Shown here piece by piece: positions 1 through 7,497 of a stretch of DNA of 26,405 bases. Under the pieces are notes generated by a model that searched no databases, was not told the origin of the DNA, and worked only from the letters and a program-made list of their open reading frames with translations. The translations under genes and the position numbers were made by a program. Source of the stretch: Candidatus Iainarchaeum andersonii SCGC AAA011-E11 (GTDB lineage: Archaea > Iainarchaeota > Iainarchaeia > Iainarchaeales > Iainarchaeaceae); assembly GCA_000402355.1 (NCBI GenBank), contig AQRS01000031.1:1-26405 (forward strand), given 5' to 3'. Numbering within the stretch: position 1 is the stretch's first letter; every line of letters starts with the position of its first letter.

Positions 1-37
1 TCAGACAGAAATAGGTTCGCTCTCATCCCACACCTAA
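1..37 (+). CDS. possible 3' end of a TnpB-like ORF (cut by window edge)
   Basis: Reading from base 2, eleven codons run to a TAA at 35-37 and give the tail QTEIGSLSSHT. The stop lies inside the loop of the hairpin at 31-42. I recall this layout from IS200/IS605 elements, where tnpB ends in or just before the right-end hairpin. The tail is too short to identify a protein, so the call rests on the DNA end structure and is an inference. It could equally be a chance open frame. Confidence 0.25.
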   Translation, partial: QTEIGSLSSHT

Positions 38-91
38 AGGTGCGGGGTTTCCCGCTCACGCGCTAAAGGTGCGGGGTTTCCCGCTCACGCG
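20..91 (+). mobile_element. IS200/IS605-like right-end hairpin remnant with duplicated segment
   Basis: The segment has a CACC-TAAA-GGTG hairpin (31-42), then a GCGGG-GTTT-CCCGC hairpin (42-55), then CTCACGCG. A subterminal hairpin with a TAA(A) loop followed by GGGGTTTCCC is, from memory, typical of the right end of IS605-family elements and of the 3' end of TnpB-associated guide RNA. No transposase is inside the window, so this is an end or a remnant. Family assignment is inference. Confidence 0.45.
34..91 (+). repeat. 29-bp tandem direct repeat, two exact copies
   Basis: Bases 34-62 and 63-91 are identical 29-bp units. Each starts CTAAAGG, carries the inverted repeat GCGGG/CCCGC around GTTT, and ends CTCACGCG. 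A third copy begins at 92 with CTAA and then diverges. The second unit lies directly downstream of the hairpin arm, where sequence outside an IS605-type element would be expected. Confidence 0.9.
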
Positions 92-237
92 CTAAGTTAC
101 AGTTTAAACCACCTTTTGGGGCGCCTCACGATGCAACGTACCCTACGGGCACTCCGGCGCGGGGCAGGGATTTTTCTATGCTTGGGGGTTTTATTAGAGG
201 GTTCGGAAGGGCTTGAAGGATTCGGAAGGCTGGGAAT
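92..237. other. non-coding stretch before the helicase gene
   Basis: I see no supported gene here. There is an A/T-rich TTTAAA at 104-109 and a TTTTATTAG at 188-196 that could be promoter elements, then G-rich sequence before the TTG start at 238. An open frame crossing this stretch has no recognisable protein features. Confidence 0.4.
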
Positions 238-1518
238 TTGTTTTCGGAAATCGAGTTTAGCGCGGGATTTGAAAAGGCACTTGGCCTGCTCGAAAATTCT
301 GCGGAGAGCGTTTTCATTACCGGCCGCGCGGGCACGGGAAAATCCACATTTTTGAAGTATTTGAAGGAGCGTTCAAAGAAGAAGATTGTTGTACTCGCGC
401 CTACGGGGGTCGCCGCACTCAATGTAGGCGGACAAACCATACACTCATTCTTCAGGTTCCCGCCCGGGCTCTCCGTAAAAGATGCAATCAAAGAAGCGAG
501 GAATAGGAAAAAAACAGGCATTTTCTGGAAACTCGATCTGCTCATAATTGACGAAATATCCATGGTCAGGGCGGATTTATTGGATTGCATCGACGCTTTT
601 CTCAAAACAGTCCTCAAATCACAGGAGCCATTCGGGGGAAAGCAGGTGCTATTCATCGGGGACATGTGCCAATTGCCGCCCGTAGTGAATAATGCACAGC
701 AGCCATTCTTTCGCACAAACTATAAGTCCGAGTATTTTTTTGATTCGATTGTAATGAAGGATTTCAAATATAAGCCCGTGGAATTTGAAAAAGTTTACAG
801 GCAAAAGGATGCCGAGTTCATTGAAGTATTGAACAGAATCAGGGACAAAACTTTTACTGCCCAAGATTTGGGTGAATTGAATTCGAGGCTCTGGCAAGGC
901 GAGAATGACGAGGGCATGGTTCACTTAACCACGACAAATTCCATGGCGGATAACATTAATTCAAAGAAACTCGCACAGCTCCCGGGCCTGCAGTATAATT
1001 ACAAGGGCCATGCCGAAGGCAAATTCAGGTTAGATTCACTGCCTGCCGACAATATTCTGGGCCTCAAGAAGGGGGCACAGGTAATGTTTTTGGTAAATGA
1101 CAACGCAAAAAGATGGGTCAACGGGACAATAGGAACAGTAACAGGCTTATCAGAGCAAAGCATTCGCATCAAAATAGGAAAACTAGAGGTTAATGTGGAG
1201 CCCCACGAGTGGAACCTCTACAATTACAGGTTCGATGAATACAAAAAAGAAATTCTGCAGGAACTCGTGGGCAGCTTTGCACAATTCCCATTGCGTTTGG
1301 CCTGGGCAATAACCATACACAAGAGCCAGGGCAAAACATTTGACAACGTAATTATTGATGTGGGAAGCGGTGCTTTTGCACACGGGCAACTGTATGTTGC
1401 TTTGAGCAGGTGCAGGACACTTGAGGGCATACGAATAAAGACACTAATAAGGAAAGAAGATGTTTTGGTTGATGAGAGAGTGCTAAAATTTGTTGGCGGG
1501 CAATTAACTGAACATTAA
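238..1518 (+). CDS. Pif1/RecD-type superfamily 1 DNA helicase
   Basis: This is an ATP-dependent DNA helicase of 426 residues, predicted to unwind duplex DNA during repair or replication. Visible motifs in order: Walker A GRAGTGKS (29-36), APTGVAA (54-60), Walker B DEIS (105-108), GDMCQLPPV near residue 141, and the C-terminal pair TIHKSQGKTFD and YVALSRC typical of Pif1/RecD/Dda helicases. The length fits a minimal Pif1-like core with no added domain. The start must be the TTG at 238: an in-frame stop lies at 214-216 and the next ATG is past the Walker B motif. It stands alone between an IS605-like end and a toxin-like gene. The exact pathway cannot be told from sequence. Confidence 0.88.
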   Translation: MFSEIEFSAGFEKALGLLENSAESVFITGRAGTGKSTFLKYLKERSKKKIVVLAPTGVAALNVGGQTIHSFFRFPPGLSVKDAIKEARNRKKTGIFWKLDLLIIDEISMVRADLLDCIDAFLKTVLKSQEPFGGKQVLFIGDMCQLPPVVNNAQQPFFRTNYKSEYFFDSIVMKDFKYKPVEFEKVYRQKDAEFIEVLNRIRDKTFTAQDLGELNSRLWQGENDEGMVHLTTTNSMADNINSKKLAQLPGLQYNYKGHAEGKFRLDSLPADNILGLKKGAQVMFLVNDNAKRWVNGTIGTVTGLSEQSIRIKIGKLEVNVEPHEWNLYNYRFDEYKKEILQELVGSFAQFPLRLAWAITIHKSQGKTFDNVIIDVGSGAFAHGQLYVALSRCRTLEGIRIKTLIRKEDVLVDERVLKFVGGQLTEH

Positions 1519-1634
1519 ATCGGTTATTCTATTTTTTCGGATTTCACTGGTTTTGGGGCGGATTTTTCGCACCGGCACTGTGCCCTAAGCGGACTTTTAA
1601 ACCTGCAGAATTTCATTGTTTTGGAAGATTTAGA

Positions 1635-2057
1635 ATGAGCGCAAGCAGGAGGTTTTACCTGGATACAGCAATCTGGCGGGACTATTTCGAGGACAGGAAA
1701 GACGGAGTGAGGCCGCTTGGGGAATTCGCTTTCAGGTTCCTCAAAAACTGTGAAAAGCACAAATGCACCATTGTTATTGCGGAACCGGTATTATTTGAAC
1801 TCAAAGATTTCGGCAGGGAAATTGCCGTAAAAACACTTTCAAATTTCTCAATCACCCTTGAGGAAGCAGAAGTTTCAGGAAAACAATTCGCCGAAGCAAA
1901 GCGCATCTCAACCGAAAGAAAACTCCCTTTCAACGATGCTTTGCACGCAATAATCGCAAGGGACAATGAGGCAATAATGGTGACAAGGGACATGCACTTT
2001 GAAGAACTCACGGATATAGCGAATTGTGGCGCGCCCGAGGGCATTATTTTTCCTTGA
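1635..2057 (+). CDS. PIN-domain ribonuclease, VapC-like toxin
   Basis: A 140-residue PIN-domain protein, predicted Mg-dependent RNase. The acidic residues expected of the fold are visible: D10 in FYLDTAIW, E50/E55, D101 in PFNDALHA and D119 in VTRDMHF. Such proteins are usually toxins of type II toxin-antitoxin systems that cleave RNA and are held inactive by a small DNA-binding partner. A TATA-like CTTTTAAAC (1594-1602) lies about 36 nt before the ATG. The likely partner, an RHH protein, is not in the same operon but convergent, and the two 3' ends overlap by 14 bp. That arrangement is unusual for VapBC. Family call is firm; toxin role is inferred. Confidence 0.8.
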   Translation: MSASRRFYLDTAIWRDYFEDRKDGVRPLGEFAFRFLKNCEKHKCTIVIAEPVLFELKDFGREIAVKTLSNFSITLEEAEVSGKQFAEAKRISTERKLPFNDALHAIIARDNEAIMVTRDMHFEELTDIANCGAPEGIIFP

Positions 2058-2346
2058 GGCCGAATTTCTTCTCATAATACTCCATTAGCTCCTTGCTGCC
2101 CTCGTTATTGCGCCACTCGTAAAACTCCGCATCAGTCTTAAACTTCCCCTTCCCCTTGAAAGCGCCCCTCATTGCAAACAACGCAGCCCATGCCTTCTTT
2201 TTTGCAGCCTGCTCATCAAGCTCTTTTAATTTGCCCCTGATTGCGTCGCGGATGAACTCCGTCTTGGTGCTGTAATTGAACTCACCCATGCGCTTCTCCA
2301 TGCGCCGCGCAACAGGCGTTTCCAATTTAATGCTCACATTCTCCAT
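2044..2346 (-). CDS. ribbon-helix-helix (CopG-like) antitoxin / repressor
   Basis: A 100-residue protein. Residues 4-45 show the RHH pattern: a beta strand VSIKLETPVA, a first helix, then STKTEFIRDAIRGKL. The charged C-terminal half is the usual place where such antitoxins wrap around a PIN toxin. It should bind DNA as a dimer and neutralise the PIN protein encoded convergently at 1635-2057. The ATG at 2346 is set by a TATA-like CTTAAATA about 26 nt upstream, giving a leaderless mRNA, and a paired operator sits between TATA and start, which predicts autorepression. Confidence 0.8.
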   Translation of the reverse strand: MENVSIKLETPVARRMEKRMGEFNYSTKTEFIRDAIRGKLKELDEQAAKKKAWAALFAMRGAFKGKGKFKTDAEFYEWRNNEGSKELMEYYEKKFGLKEK

Positions 2347-2376
2347 ACTACCAAGTAATACTAAGTAGTATTTAAG
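2346..2376 (-). promoter_or_regulatory. autoregulated promoter of the RHH gene: TATA plus paired operator
   Basis: On the minus strand CTTAAATA (2369-2376) is followed by an imperfect 25-bp palindrome at 2346-2370. Inside it are two TAC-NNN-GTA sites (2349-2357 and 2359-2367) exactly 10 bp apart, flanked by an outer TAC/GTA pair. Two short palindromes one helical turn apart are what cooperative RHH dimers recognise. Binding here would cover the transcription start. Confidence 0.65.
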
Positions 2377-2407
2377 AATATTCCAGGCGGATTGCCGGTG
2401 CGAAGCT

Positions 2408-2845
2408 TTACTTCACCTGCTTTTCCATTAAGCGGTAATCCGAAGCAACGAAGCCACTTTTCAGGTAGAAGCCCTGTGCCCTGGCCTTCTGGTTCACCGT
2501 AACCCAGAGGGTCTCAATCTCGGCTTTTTTGCACTCCACCTCGAGGCGCGCAAGGAGCTTTGTGCCTACGCCAGCATCCTGCTCCTGCGAATCAATCACG
2601 AACTCCTCCACGAAACACCGCGTGCCCTCACGGAAAACAACTGTGCTCGCAAGAACAACACCCAAAACAACGCCGCTGCGTACCGCAACAAAACAAAACT
2701 TCTTGTTATCCCCGAAAACCTCCTCAACCCTCCCGACCAAGCGCGAGAGAATCCAGGTTTCATTATAAGGCGGCTTCAAAAACTCCTTTTTCAGGAGCTC
2801 CGCAATCGCATCAATGTGCTTCTCATTAACCCTTACTATATCCAT
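2408..2845 (-). CDS. GNAT-family N-acetyltransferase
   Basis: A 145-residue acetyl-CoA-dependent acetyltransferase; the substrate is unknown. The GNAT fold is visible: an N-terminal helix region, then FVAVRSGVVLGVVLAS, FVEEFVIDSQEQDAGVGTKLL (the Q/R-x-x-G-x-G/A acetyl-CoA loop appears as QDAGVGTKL), and the C-terminal FYLKSGFVASDYRLMEK. The open frame extends further upstream, but I chose the ATG at 2845 because MDIVRVNEKHIDAI is a normal GNAT start, the upstream extension is unlike the family, and an A/T-rich TATA-like run (2871-2877) lies about 29 nt before it. It is divergent from the broken gene at 2940. Confidence 0.82.
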   Translation of the reverse strand: MDIVRVNEKHIDAIAELLKKEFLKPPYNETWILSRLVGRVEEVFGDNKKFCFVAVRSGVVLGVVLASTVVFREGTRCFVEEFVIDSQEQDAGVGTKLLARLEVECKKAEIETLWVTVNQKARAQGFYLKSGFVASDYRLMEKQVK

Positions 2846-2910
2846 GAGTAAAAACAAGGGAATCTGAGAATAAAAAAGTGACGTCGCACCGGCAATGAAC
2901 CCTGCAAGCT

Positions 2911-2920
2911 GGTTAAAAGC
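2911..2920 (+). promoter_or_regulatory. TATA-like element of the broken toxin gene
   Basis: GGTTAAAAGC is centred about 25 nt before the ATG at 2940, the spacing expected for a leaderless archaeal transcript. It supports that ATG over the overlapping out-of-frame ATG at 2936. Confidence 0.5.
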
Positions 2921-2939
2921 AAACATATTCGATTCATGA

Positions 2940-3268
2940 ATGAAGGGCGCACTGGAACAGAGCTTCAGCGAATACCTAGGCAAGGGAATGGAGAACAAGC
3001 TCTTCGTGAAGTTCGTGTACACTCGTGATTTCAAGGGGCTAGCCGCATTCGCGGTGTCGCAAATATCAATAATAAACGGCAAGCCGCGGGAAATAATAAG
3101 GTTCGACGCCTCGGAAAAGGAACAAACAAACGTCCACAGGTCTACCTAAAAGAACCCGAAAAGCATTATCTCGGCAAGGAAAAAAGCTTCGAAACGCTGG
3201 AAGAGTTCATGGAAAACATAAGGAAAAACTGGCACACATACAGGATGAAATACGAAGACAACCATTAA
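2940..3268 (+). pseudogene. TumE/DUF6516-like toxin gene, frameshifted
   Basis: Two adjacent frames together read as one protein of about 109 residues. The first frame (2940-3149) runs MKGALEQSF to TNVHRST and stops. The second, reading from 3140 to the TAA at 3266-3268, gives VYLKEPEKHYLGKEKSFETL and then EEFMENIRKNW. Restoring one base near 3139-3142, so that CAC AGG T?C TAC is read, would join NVHR directly to YLKEP. The layout (basic first half, a polar turn, then a motif of the form Y..G....F.T.EEF...I) resembles small TumE/DUF6516-type toxins, and the next gene is a winged-helix protein like their usual partner. Family assignment is from memory and moderate; the frame break is seen directly. 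Confidence 0.6.
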
Positions 3269-3283
3269 ATATAACGTGGCAGG

Positions 3284-3291
3284 TTATATAA
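3284..3291 (+). promoter_or_regulatory. TATA box of the wHTH gene
   Basis: TTATATAA lies 20 nt (centre) before the GTG at 3308 and 29 nt before the ATG at 3317. It gives the antitoxin-like gene a promoter independent of the broken gene upstream, so it can still be expressed. Confidence 0.5.
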
Positions 3292-3307
3292 CATAGGGAG
3301 TTATCAG

Positions 3308-3670
3308 GTGGACTTTATGAAGGAACTCGTGATAAAAATAGGGAAAGACATGAAACAGGAACTGCGGGAAATATACAAGAGCCCAAAAAAAGCAAAACCC
3401 GGAACGCATACGCTTTACCTGAAAAGCGCAAAGGAACTTTACGAATTGCTTTCTCCTAAAAGGATTGAGCTGCTCAGCCATGTCATCAATGAAACTTCGG
3501 AAAAAACGGTTTCCCAAATTTCGAAAAAGCTCAACAGGAAGCAGGAAGCGATAAGCCGCGATGCAAACATGCTCACAAAACACGGGTTGATGCAGAAAAT
3601 AAGGGAGAAGCAGGCCACGAAACTGAAGGCGAACTATGATTCCCTGCAAATAAGCCTCGCGGACTACTAG
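3308..3670 (+). CDS. winged-helix DNA-binding protein, COG4190/TumA-like antitoxin
   Basis: A 120-residue protein with a winged helix at about residues 50-100: LSPKRIELLSHVI, then VSQISKKLNRKQEAISRDANML and KHGLMQKI. The pattern LSPKRIELL followed by an Nrk-x(3)-I-S-R-D recognition helix resembles the HVO_A0114/COG4190 group, which often accompanies TumE-type toxins. It lies 40 bp after the frameshifted toxin-like gene and probably repressed it. Start is uncertain: the GTG at 3308 follows GGGAG (3296-3300), while an ATG at 3317 follows AGGTGG (3306-3311). It may now be a solitary antitoxin. Confidence 0.65.
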   Translation: MDFMKELVIKIGKDMKQELREIYKSPKKAKPGTHTLYLKSAKELYELLSPKRIELLSHVINETSEKTVSQISKKLNRKQEAISRDANMLTKHGLMQKIREKQATKLKANYDSLQISLADY

Positions 3671-3709
3671 TTTAAAAGAACTTCAAAAAACATTCTTTAT
3701 GGTGCCACT

Positions 3710-4291
3710 TTGAAGTACTTCTGCTTTGACATAGAAACATGCCCGCTCGACAGGGAAGACTATCTGAAAAGGGATGAGGCTGAGCGCAAGAAATTATTGA
3801 ACCCCATAGACTCGAGCATTGTCGCAATAGGAGTAAAGGAAACAGGCAAAAGTGCAGTCATAATCCAGGGCAAAAGCGAAAAGGAAATGCTTGAAAAATT
3901 CTGGAGCGAATTCGCGGCATTCAGGAAACAAAATGCCCTCAGCGGAAAACTGGTTGGCTTCAATGTAAAGGACTTTGATTTGCCTATACTTGTAACCAGG
4001 AGCTTCATCAATGAAGTGAAAATAGTCCCCTTTACAATCAAAGAAGTAATTGATTTGAGGGAATCAATCTCCGCATTCACCTACAAGCACACGCGCGGCA
4101 AAATGAAGGAATTCGCGCAGCTCATCGGAATAGAAACAATCGAGGGCTTTGATGGAGAGAATGTTGCGAAAGCCCATTGGAACGGCGAGCACAAAAAAAT
4201 CGCAACCTATCTGGAAAAGGACCTCGAAATAATAGAAAAAATGAACGAGCGCATCGTAAGGCTCGGAATAGACAAGATACAGAAGTGGTGA
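3710..4291 (+). CDS. DEDD-type 3'-5' exonuclease (RNase H-like fold)
   Basis: A 193-residue stand-alone exonuclease related to polymerase-B proofreading domains. The four acidic residues are visible: D7 and E9 in FDIET, D88 or D90 in GFNVKDFDLP, and D171 in YLEKDLEII. It would remove nucleotides from 3' ends of DNA or RNA using two metal ions. The start is a TTG at 3710 preceded by GGTG (3701-3704), with a TATA-like GTTTAAAAG (3670-3678) further up. It sits directly before the Lhr helicase in the same direction, which suggests a shared role in repair or RNA processing, but that is inference. Confidence 0.78.
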   Translation: MKYFCFDIETCPLDREDYLKRDEAERKKLLNPIDSSIVAIGVKETGKSAVIIQGKSEKEMLEKFWSEFAAFRKQNALSGKLVGFNVKDFDLPILVTRSFINEVKIVPFTIKEVIDLRESISAFTYKHTRGKMKEFAQLIGIETIEGFDGENVAKAHWNGEHKKIATYLEKDLEIIEKMNERIVRLGIDKIQKW

Positions 4292-4409
4292 AAGGGCGTT
4301 CAAGCTGCTGAAAAAATGAAACCGCGGCTAACGCATTTAAGTGTTTGTGTATACTAATTGTTGCCAAAAAAGCATGGCAAATAGTTATGTAGCAAGAGAA
4401 TGTTTGGTT

Positions 4410-7013
4410 ATGAGCATAGAAATCCAGCAGGAAAAGCATGAAGGCGAGCAGATATTCAAGCTGCTCAACCCCATGATGGCCGCTTGGTTCAAAAAAAAGT
4501 TCGGGACCTTTACAGAGCCGCAGCTTTACGCAATCCCCAACATTCACTACAGGCAGAACACACTCGTAAGCGCCGAAACAGGCACAGGAAAAACCTTAAG
4601 CGCATTCACCGCAATCCTCAGCGAATTACTGAACTTAAGCGAAGCGAACCAATTGGAGGACAAAATTTATTGCGTGTACATTTCGCCCTTGCGCGCGCTC
4701 TCGAATGACATCGAAAGAAACCTCAAGGAACCGCTGGATGAAATAAAGGAAGCCGCATTAAAGCATGGAAAAAAATTAGGCATACGCGTTGCAGTAAGAA
4801 CCGGAGACACAACGCAGAGCGAGCGAAGCAAAATGCTCAGAAAGCCGCCGCACATACTCATCACAACGCCCGAATCGCTTGCAATAATACTCACTGCGCC
4901 GAAATTCAGGGAAAACCTAAGGGGAACGCAATGGGTTATCGTGGATGAGATACATTCGCTCGCGGAAAACAAGCGCGGCGTGCATCTTTCTCTTTCGCTT
5001 GAAAGGCTGCAGAGGCTTTCCACAGGATTGTGCAGAATAGGTTTGAGCGCAACGGTTTCACCGCTCAAAGAGGTTGCGCACTATCTTGTTGGAAACGAGC
5101 ACAGCGAACCAAGAGACTGCAAAATAGTCGATGTCTCCTTCCTCAAAAAACTCGATTTGAAAGTCATTTCCCCATTGAACAGCTTCACGAATGCCTCGAG
5201 CGAGAACATACAGGAAGCCCTTTACAGCACCCTGCACGAACTGGTAAAACAGCACCGCACAACCCTCATTTTCACGAACACGAGAAGCGCAACCGAAAGA
5301 GTGGTGCACAACCTCAAGGACAAATATCCAACTGAATACGGAGCAAACATTGGAGCGCACCACAGTTCATTGTCCAGGGAAATGAGGTTAAATGTAGAAG
5401 AGAGATTGAAGCGCGGCGAACTCAAATGCGTTGTTTGTTCAACATCGCTTGAATTGGGAATAGACATCGGATACATTGACCTAGTGATTCTTTTGGGAAG
5501 CCCGAAGAGCATTGCACGCGCAATACAAAGAATAGGGAGGAGCGGGCATCAGCTGCACACAACCGTAAAAGGCCGCATCATAGTTCTTGACCGCGATGAT
5601 TTGGTTGAGTGCGCCGTAATGCTCAAAAGTGCTTTGGAGAAAAAACTCGACAAAATAAAAATAACACAGAACGCAACCGATGTATTGGCGCAGCACATAT
5701 TCGGAATAGCCATTGAAGACAAAATCCACGTTGATGAGCTTTACAAATTAGTGAAGCAGAGCTATTGCTACAAGGATTTGCCGAGAATTGACTTCAACGA
5801 AACAATAGAATACCTCGCGGGAATGTACACTTCTCTCGAGACGCGGCACGTGTACGCAAAAATCTGGATGGACGATGCAACGGGAATGATTGGCAGGCGC
5901 GGAAAAACCGCGCGCATAATATACATGACCAACATCGGAACAATCCCTGACGAGGCAAAAATAAAAGTGAAAATCGGCGAAGCAACAATCGGAACAATAG
6001 ACGAAAGATTCCTTGAAAGGCTGCACAAAGGAGACGTGTTTGTTCTTGGCGGCCAGACTTACGAGTTCAAATTCACGAGGGGGATGACGGCGCAGGTCGT
6101 TGCCGCCTACAAGAGGCCGCCGACCGTCCCTTCATGGTTCTCGGAAATGCTTCCCCTAAGTTTTGACCTCGCTTTGGAAATCGGGAGATTCAGGAAGCTG
6201 ATGGAGCAAAAGCTGAAGGCAGGGGAAAAGAAGGGAAAAATGGTTCCGTTCCTCATGGAATACGTGCATTTGAACGAAAAGGCCGCTGAAGCGCTTTACG
6301 AATATTTTTACGAACAGTTCAAATTCCTTGAGATTCCGAACAACGGAAAAATAATAATTGAGCGCTTCAGGGAAGAAGGGCGCACCAATCTCGTTTTCCA
6401 CGCGCTCTACGGGAGAAAAACGAATGACGCGCTCAGCTTTGCATATGGTTACGCGCTCTCTAAAATAATGCGCCATGATGTTGAAATAACAATGAACGAC
6501 AACGGGTTCATGCTCTCGAGCAACGACAAAATGCCGATTGAAAAGGCCTTGACAGCAGTGAACAGGAAGGATTTGAGGAAAATTCTCGAGTTCGCGATCA
6601 ACAATACGGAGATTCTTTCGAGGAGGTTCAGGCACTGCGCAACACGCTCATTAATGATTCTGCGCTCTTACAAAGGCCGCACCAAGAGCGCGGGAAGGCA
6701 GCAGATGAGCTCGCGCTTGTTGCTCAGCGCCGTGCGCAGAATCAGCAACAATTTCATAATTTTGAAGGAGGCGAGGCGCGAAGTGCTCGAAGACGCCATG
6801 GACATTACTTCCGCGGAGAAAGTGATTGAGGGTCTCGAGGCGCATAAGATTAAAACCAAGCTCCTGGATTCAGCGTTTCCAAGCCCGTTCGCGTGGAACA
6901 TTGCGATGCAGGGGCGCATGGACACAATGCGCATGGAGGACAGGCTTGCTTTCATAAAAAGGATGCATGAAAGAGTAATGGAGCGGATAGGGGAAAAACT
7001 ACCCGAAGAGTAA
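4410..7013 (+). CDS. lhr: Lhr-type superfamily 2 helicase
   Basis: A large ATP-dependent helicase (867 residues from this start) of the Lhr family, which unwinds DNA or RNA-DNA hybrids from 3' to 5' and acts in repair. Motifs seen: TEPQLYAIP (Q-like), Walker A SAETGTGKT (about 54-62), ISPLRAL, TTPES, Walker B DEIH (179-182), SAT, TSLELGIDIG, and QRIGRSGH (about 377). A long C-terminal Lhr-core region follows. The length matches the Lhr core without the extra bacterial C-terminal half. The frame is open from a GTG at 4341 and has another ATG at 4374; I chose 4410 because MSIEIQQEKHEGEQIFKLL leads straight into the family's normal N terminus. The phosphoesterase two genes down is a frequent Lhr neighbour in archaea. 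Confidence 0.92.
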   Translation: MSIEIQQEKHEGEQIFKLLNPMMAAWFKKKFGTFTEPQLYAIPNIHYRQNTLVSAETGTGKTLSAFTAILSELLNLSEANQLEDKIYCVYISPLRALSNDIERNLKEPLDEIKEAALKHGKKLGIRVAVRTGDTTQSERSKMLRKPPHILITTPESLAIILTAPKFRENLRGTQWVIVDEIHSLAENKRGVHLSLSLERLQRLSTGLCRIGLSATVSPLKEVAHYLVGNEHSEPRDCKIVDVSFLKKLDLKVISPLNSFTNASSENIQEALYSTLHELVKQHRTTLIFTNTRSATERVVHNLKDKYPTEYGANIGAHHSSLSREMRLNVEERLKRGELKCVVCSTSLELGIDIGYIDLVILLGSPKSIARAIQRIGRSGHQLHTTVKGRIIVLDRDDLVECAVMLKSALEKKLDKIKITQNATDVLAQHIFGIAIEDKIHVDELYKLVKQSYCYKDLPRIDFNETIEYLAGMYTSLETRHVYAKIWMDDATGMIGRRGKTARIIYMTNIGTIPDEAKIKVKIGEATIGTIDERFLERLHKGDVFVLGGQTYEFKFTRGMTAQVVAAYKRPPTVPSWFSEMLPLSFDLALEIGRFRKLMEQKLKAGEKKGKMVPFLMEYVHLNEKAAEALYEYFYEQFKFLEIPNNGKIIIERFREEGRTNLVFHALYGRKTNDALSFAYGYALSKIMRHDVEITMNDNGFMLSSNDKMPIEKALTAVNRKDLRKILEFAINNTEILSRRFRHCATRSLMILRSYKGRTKSAGRQQMSSRLLLSAVRRISNNFIILKEARREVLEDAMDITSAEKVIEGLEAHKIKTKLLDSAFPSPFAWNIAMQGRMDTMRMEDRLAFIKRMHERVMERIGEKLPEE

Positions 7014-7037
7014 CTTGCACTCGTACAAACCTAAACA

Positions 7038-7045
7038 ATTTAAAT
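7038..7045 (+). promoter_or_regulatory. TATA box for the 125-residue orphan gene
   Basis: ATTTAAAT, inside the palindrome CAATTTAAATTG, is centred about 26 nt before the ATG at 7067. This fits a leaderless transcript starting separately from lhr. Confidence 0.55.
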
Positions 7046-7066
7046 TGTGGGAATCCGAGTATATTT

Positions 7067-7444
7067 ATGGCATTATTTAGAAAAAACAAGGCGCCAGTAA
7101 GCCATGACTTCAACGTAGATGCGGTTATTCATGACCCGGAAATCAGGAGAGAGGGAAGAACAGACCCATTGTTCGGCATTACCACCAAATCCATAAGATT
7201 ACCGACAACAAACGGCGCCATTTACCTGCATACAAAACCGCTTCCTGTTCACAAAATATTAAGCTTAAAAGAATTTGATGTAAAAGGAATAAAATTTTAC
7301 CAGATTTTTTTTGAAACAGGCGCCGGCAGAAAATATACCCGAATGGCAGTGCCGAACACGAACGGAAAATGGTATACAGTAATAGGAAAAGGAACCAGGT
7401 TAAACATAGAAAAAATGGCTGCAGATAAAAGCAAGGAACAATGA
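7067..7444 (+). CDS. small protein of unknown function
   Basis: I do not recognise this 125-residue protein. It has no signal peptide or membrane segment. The N terminus is basic (MALFRKNKAP), the middle is predicted beta-rich (ITTKSIRLPTTNGAIYLHT, KFYQIFFETGAG, KWYTVIGKGTRL) and the tail is charged and probably disordered. A well placed TATA box supports it as a real gene. It lies between the Lhr helicase and its usual phosphoesterase neighbour, so a nucleic-acid role is possible but unproven. Confidence 0.65.
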   Translation: MALFRKNKAPVSHDFNVDAVIHDPEIRREGRTDPLFGITTKSIRLPTTNGAIYLHTKPLPVHKILSLKEFDVKGIKFYQIFFETGAGRKYTRMAVPNTNGKWYTVIGKGTRLNIEKMAADKSKEQ

Positions 7445-7497
7445 TTCCGCAAAATAGCTTTGGATTTGGAAGTTCACGGTTTTAAAGAAGATTGCTC

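Noticed and set aside
34..91. Two identical 29-bp units as a CRISPR array
   Set aside because: The copies are directly adjacent with no spacer between them, and only two are present.
116..355. Open frame of 79 codons before the helicase
   Set aside because: It runs into the helicase gene in another frame, has low-complexity composition from G-rich DNA and no family features.
1571..1590. Small GGCA/TGCC inverted repeat as a helicase terminator
   Set aside because: A 4-bp stem with a 3-base loop is too weak, and the nearest T-rich run (about 1530-1537) is upstream of it.
2846..3082. Upstream extension of the GNAT gene to 3082
   Set aside because: The extra residues are unlike any GNAT N terminus, overlap the divergent TumE-like gene, and would span that gene's promoter.
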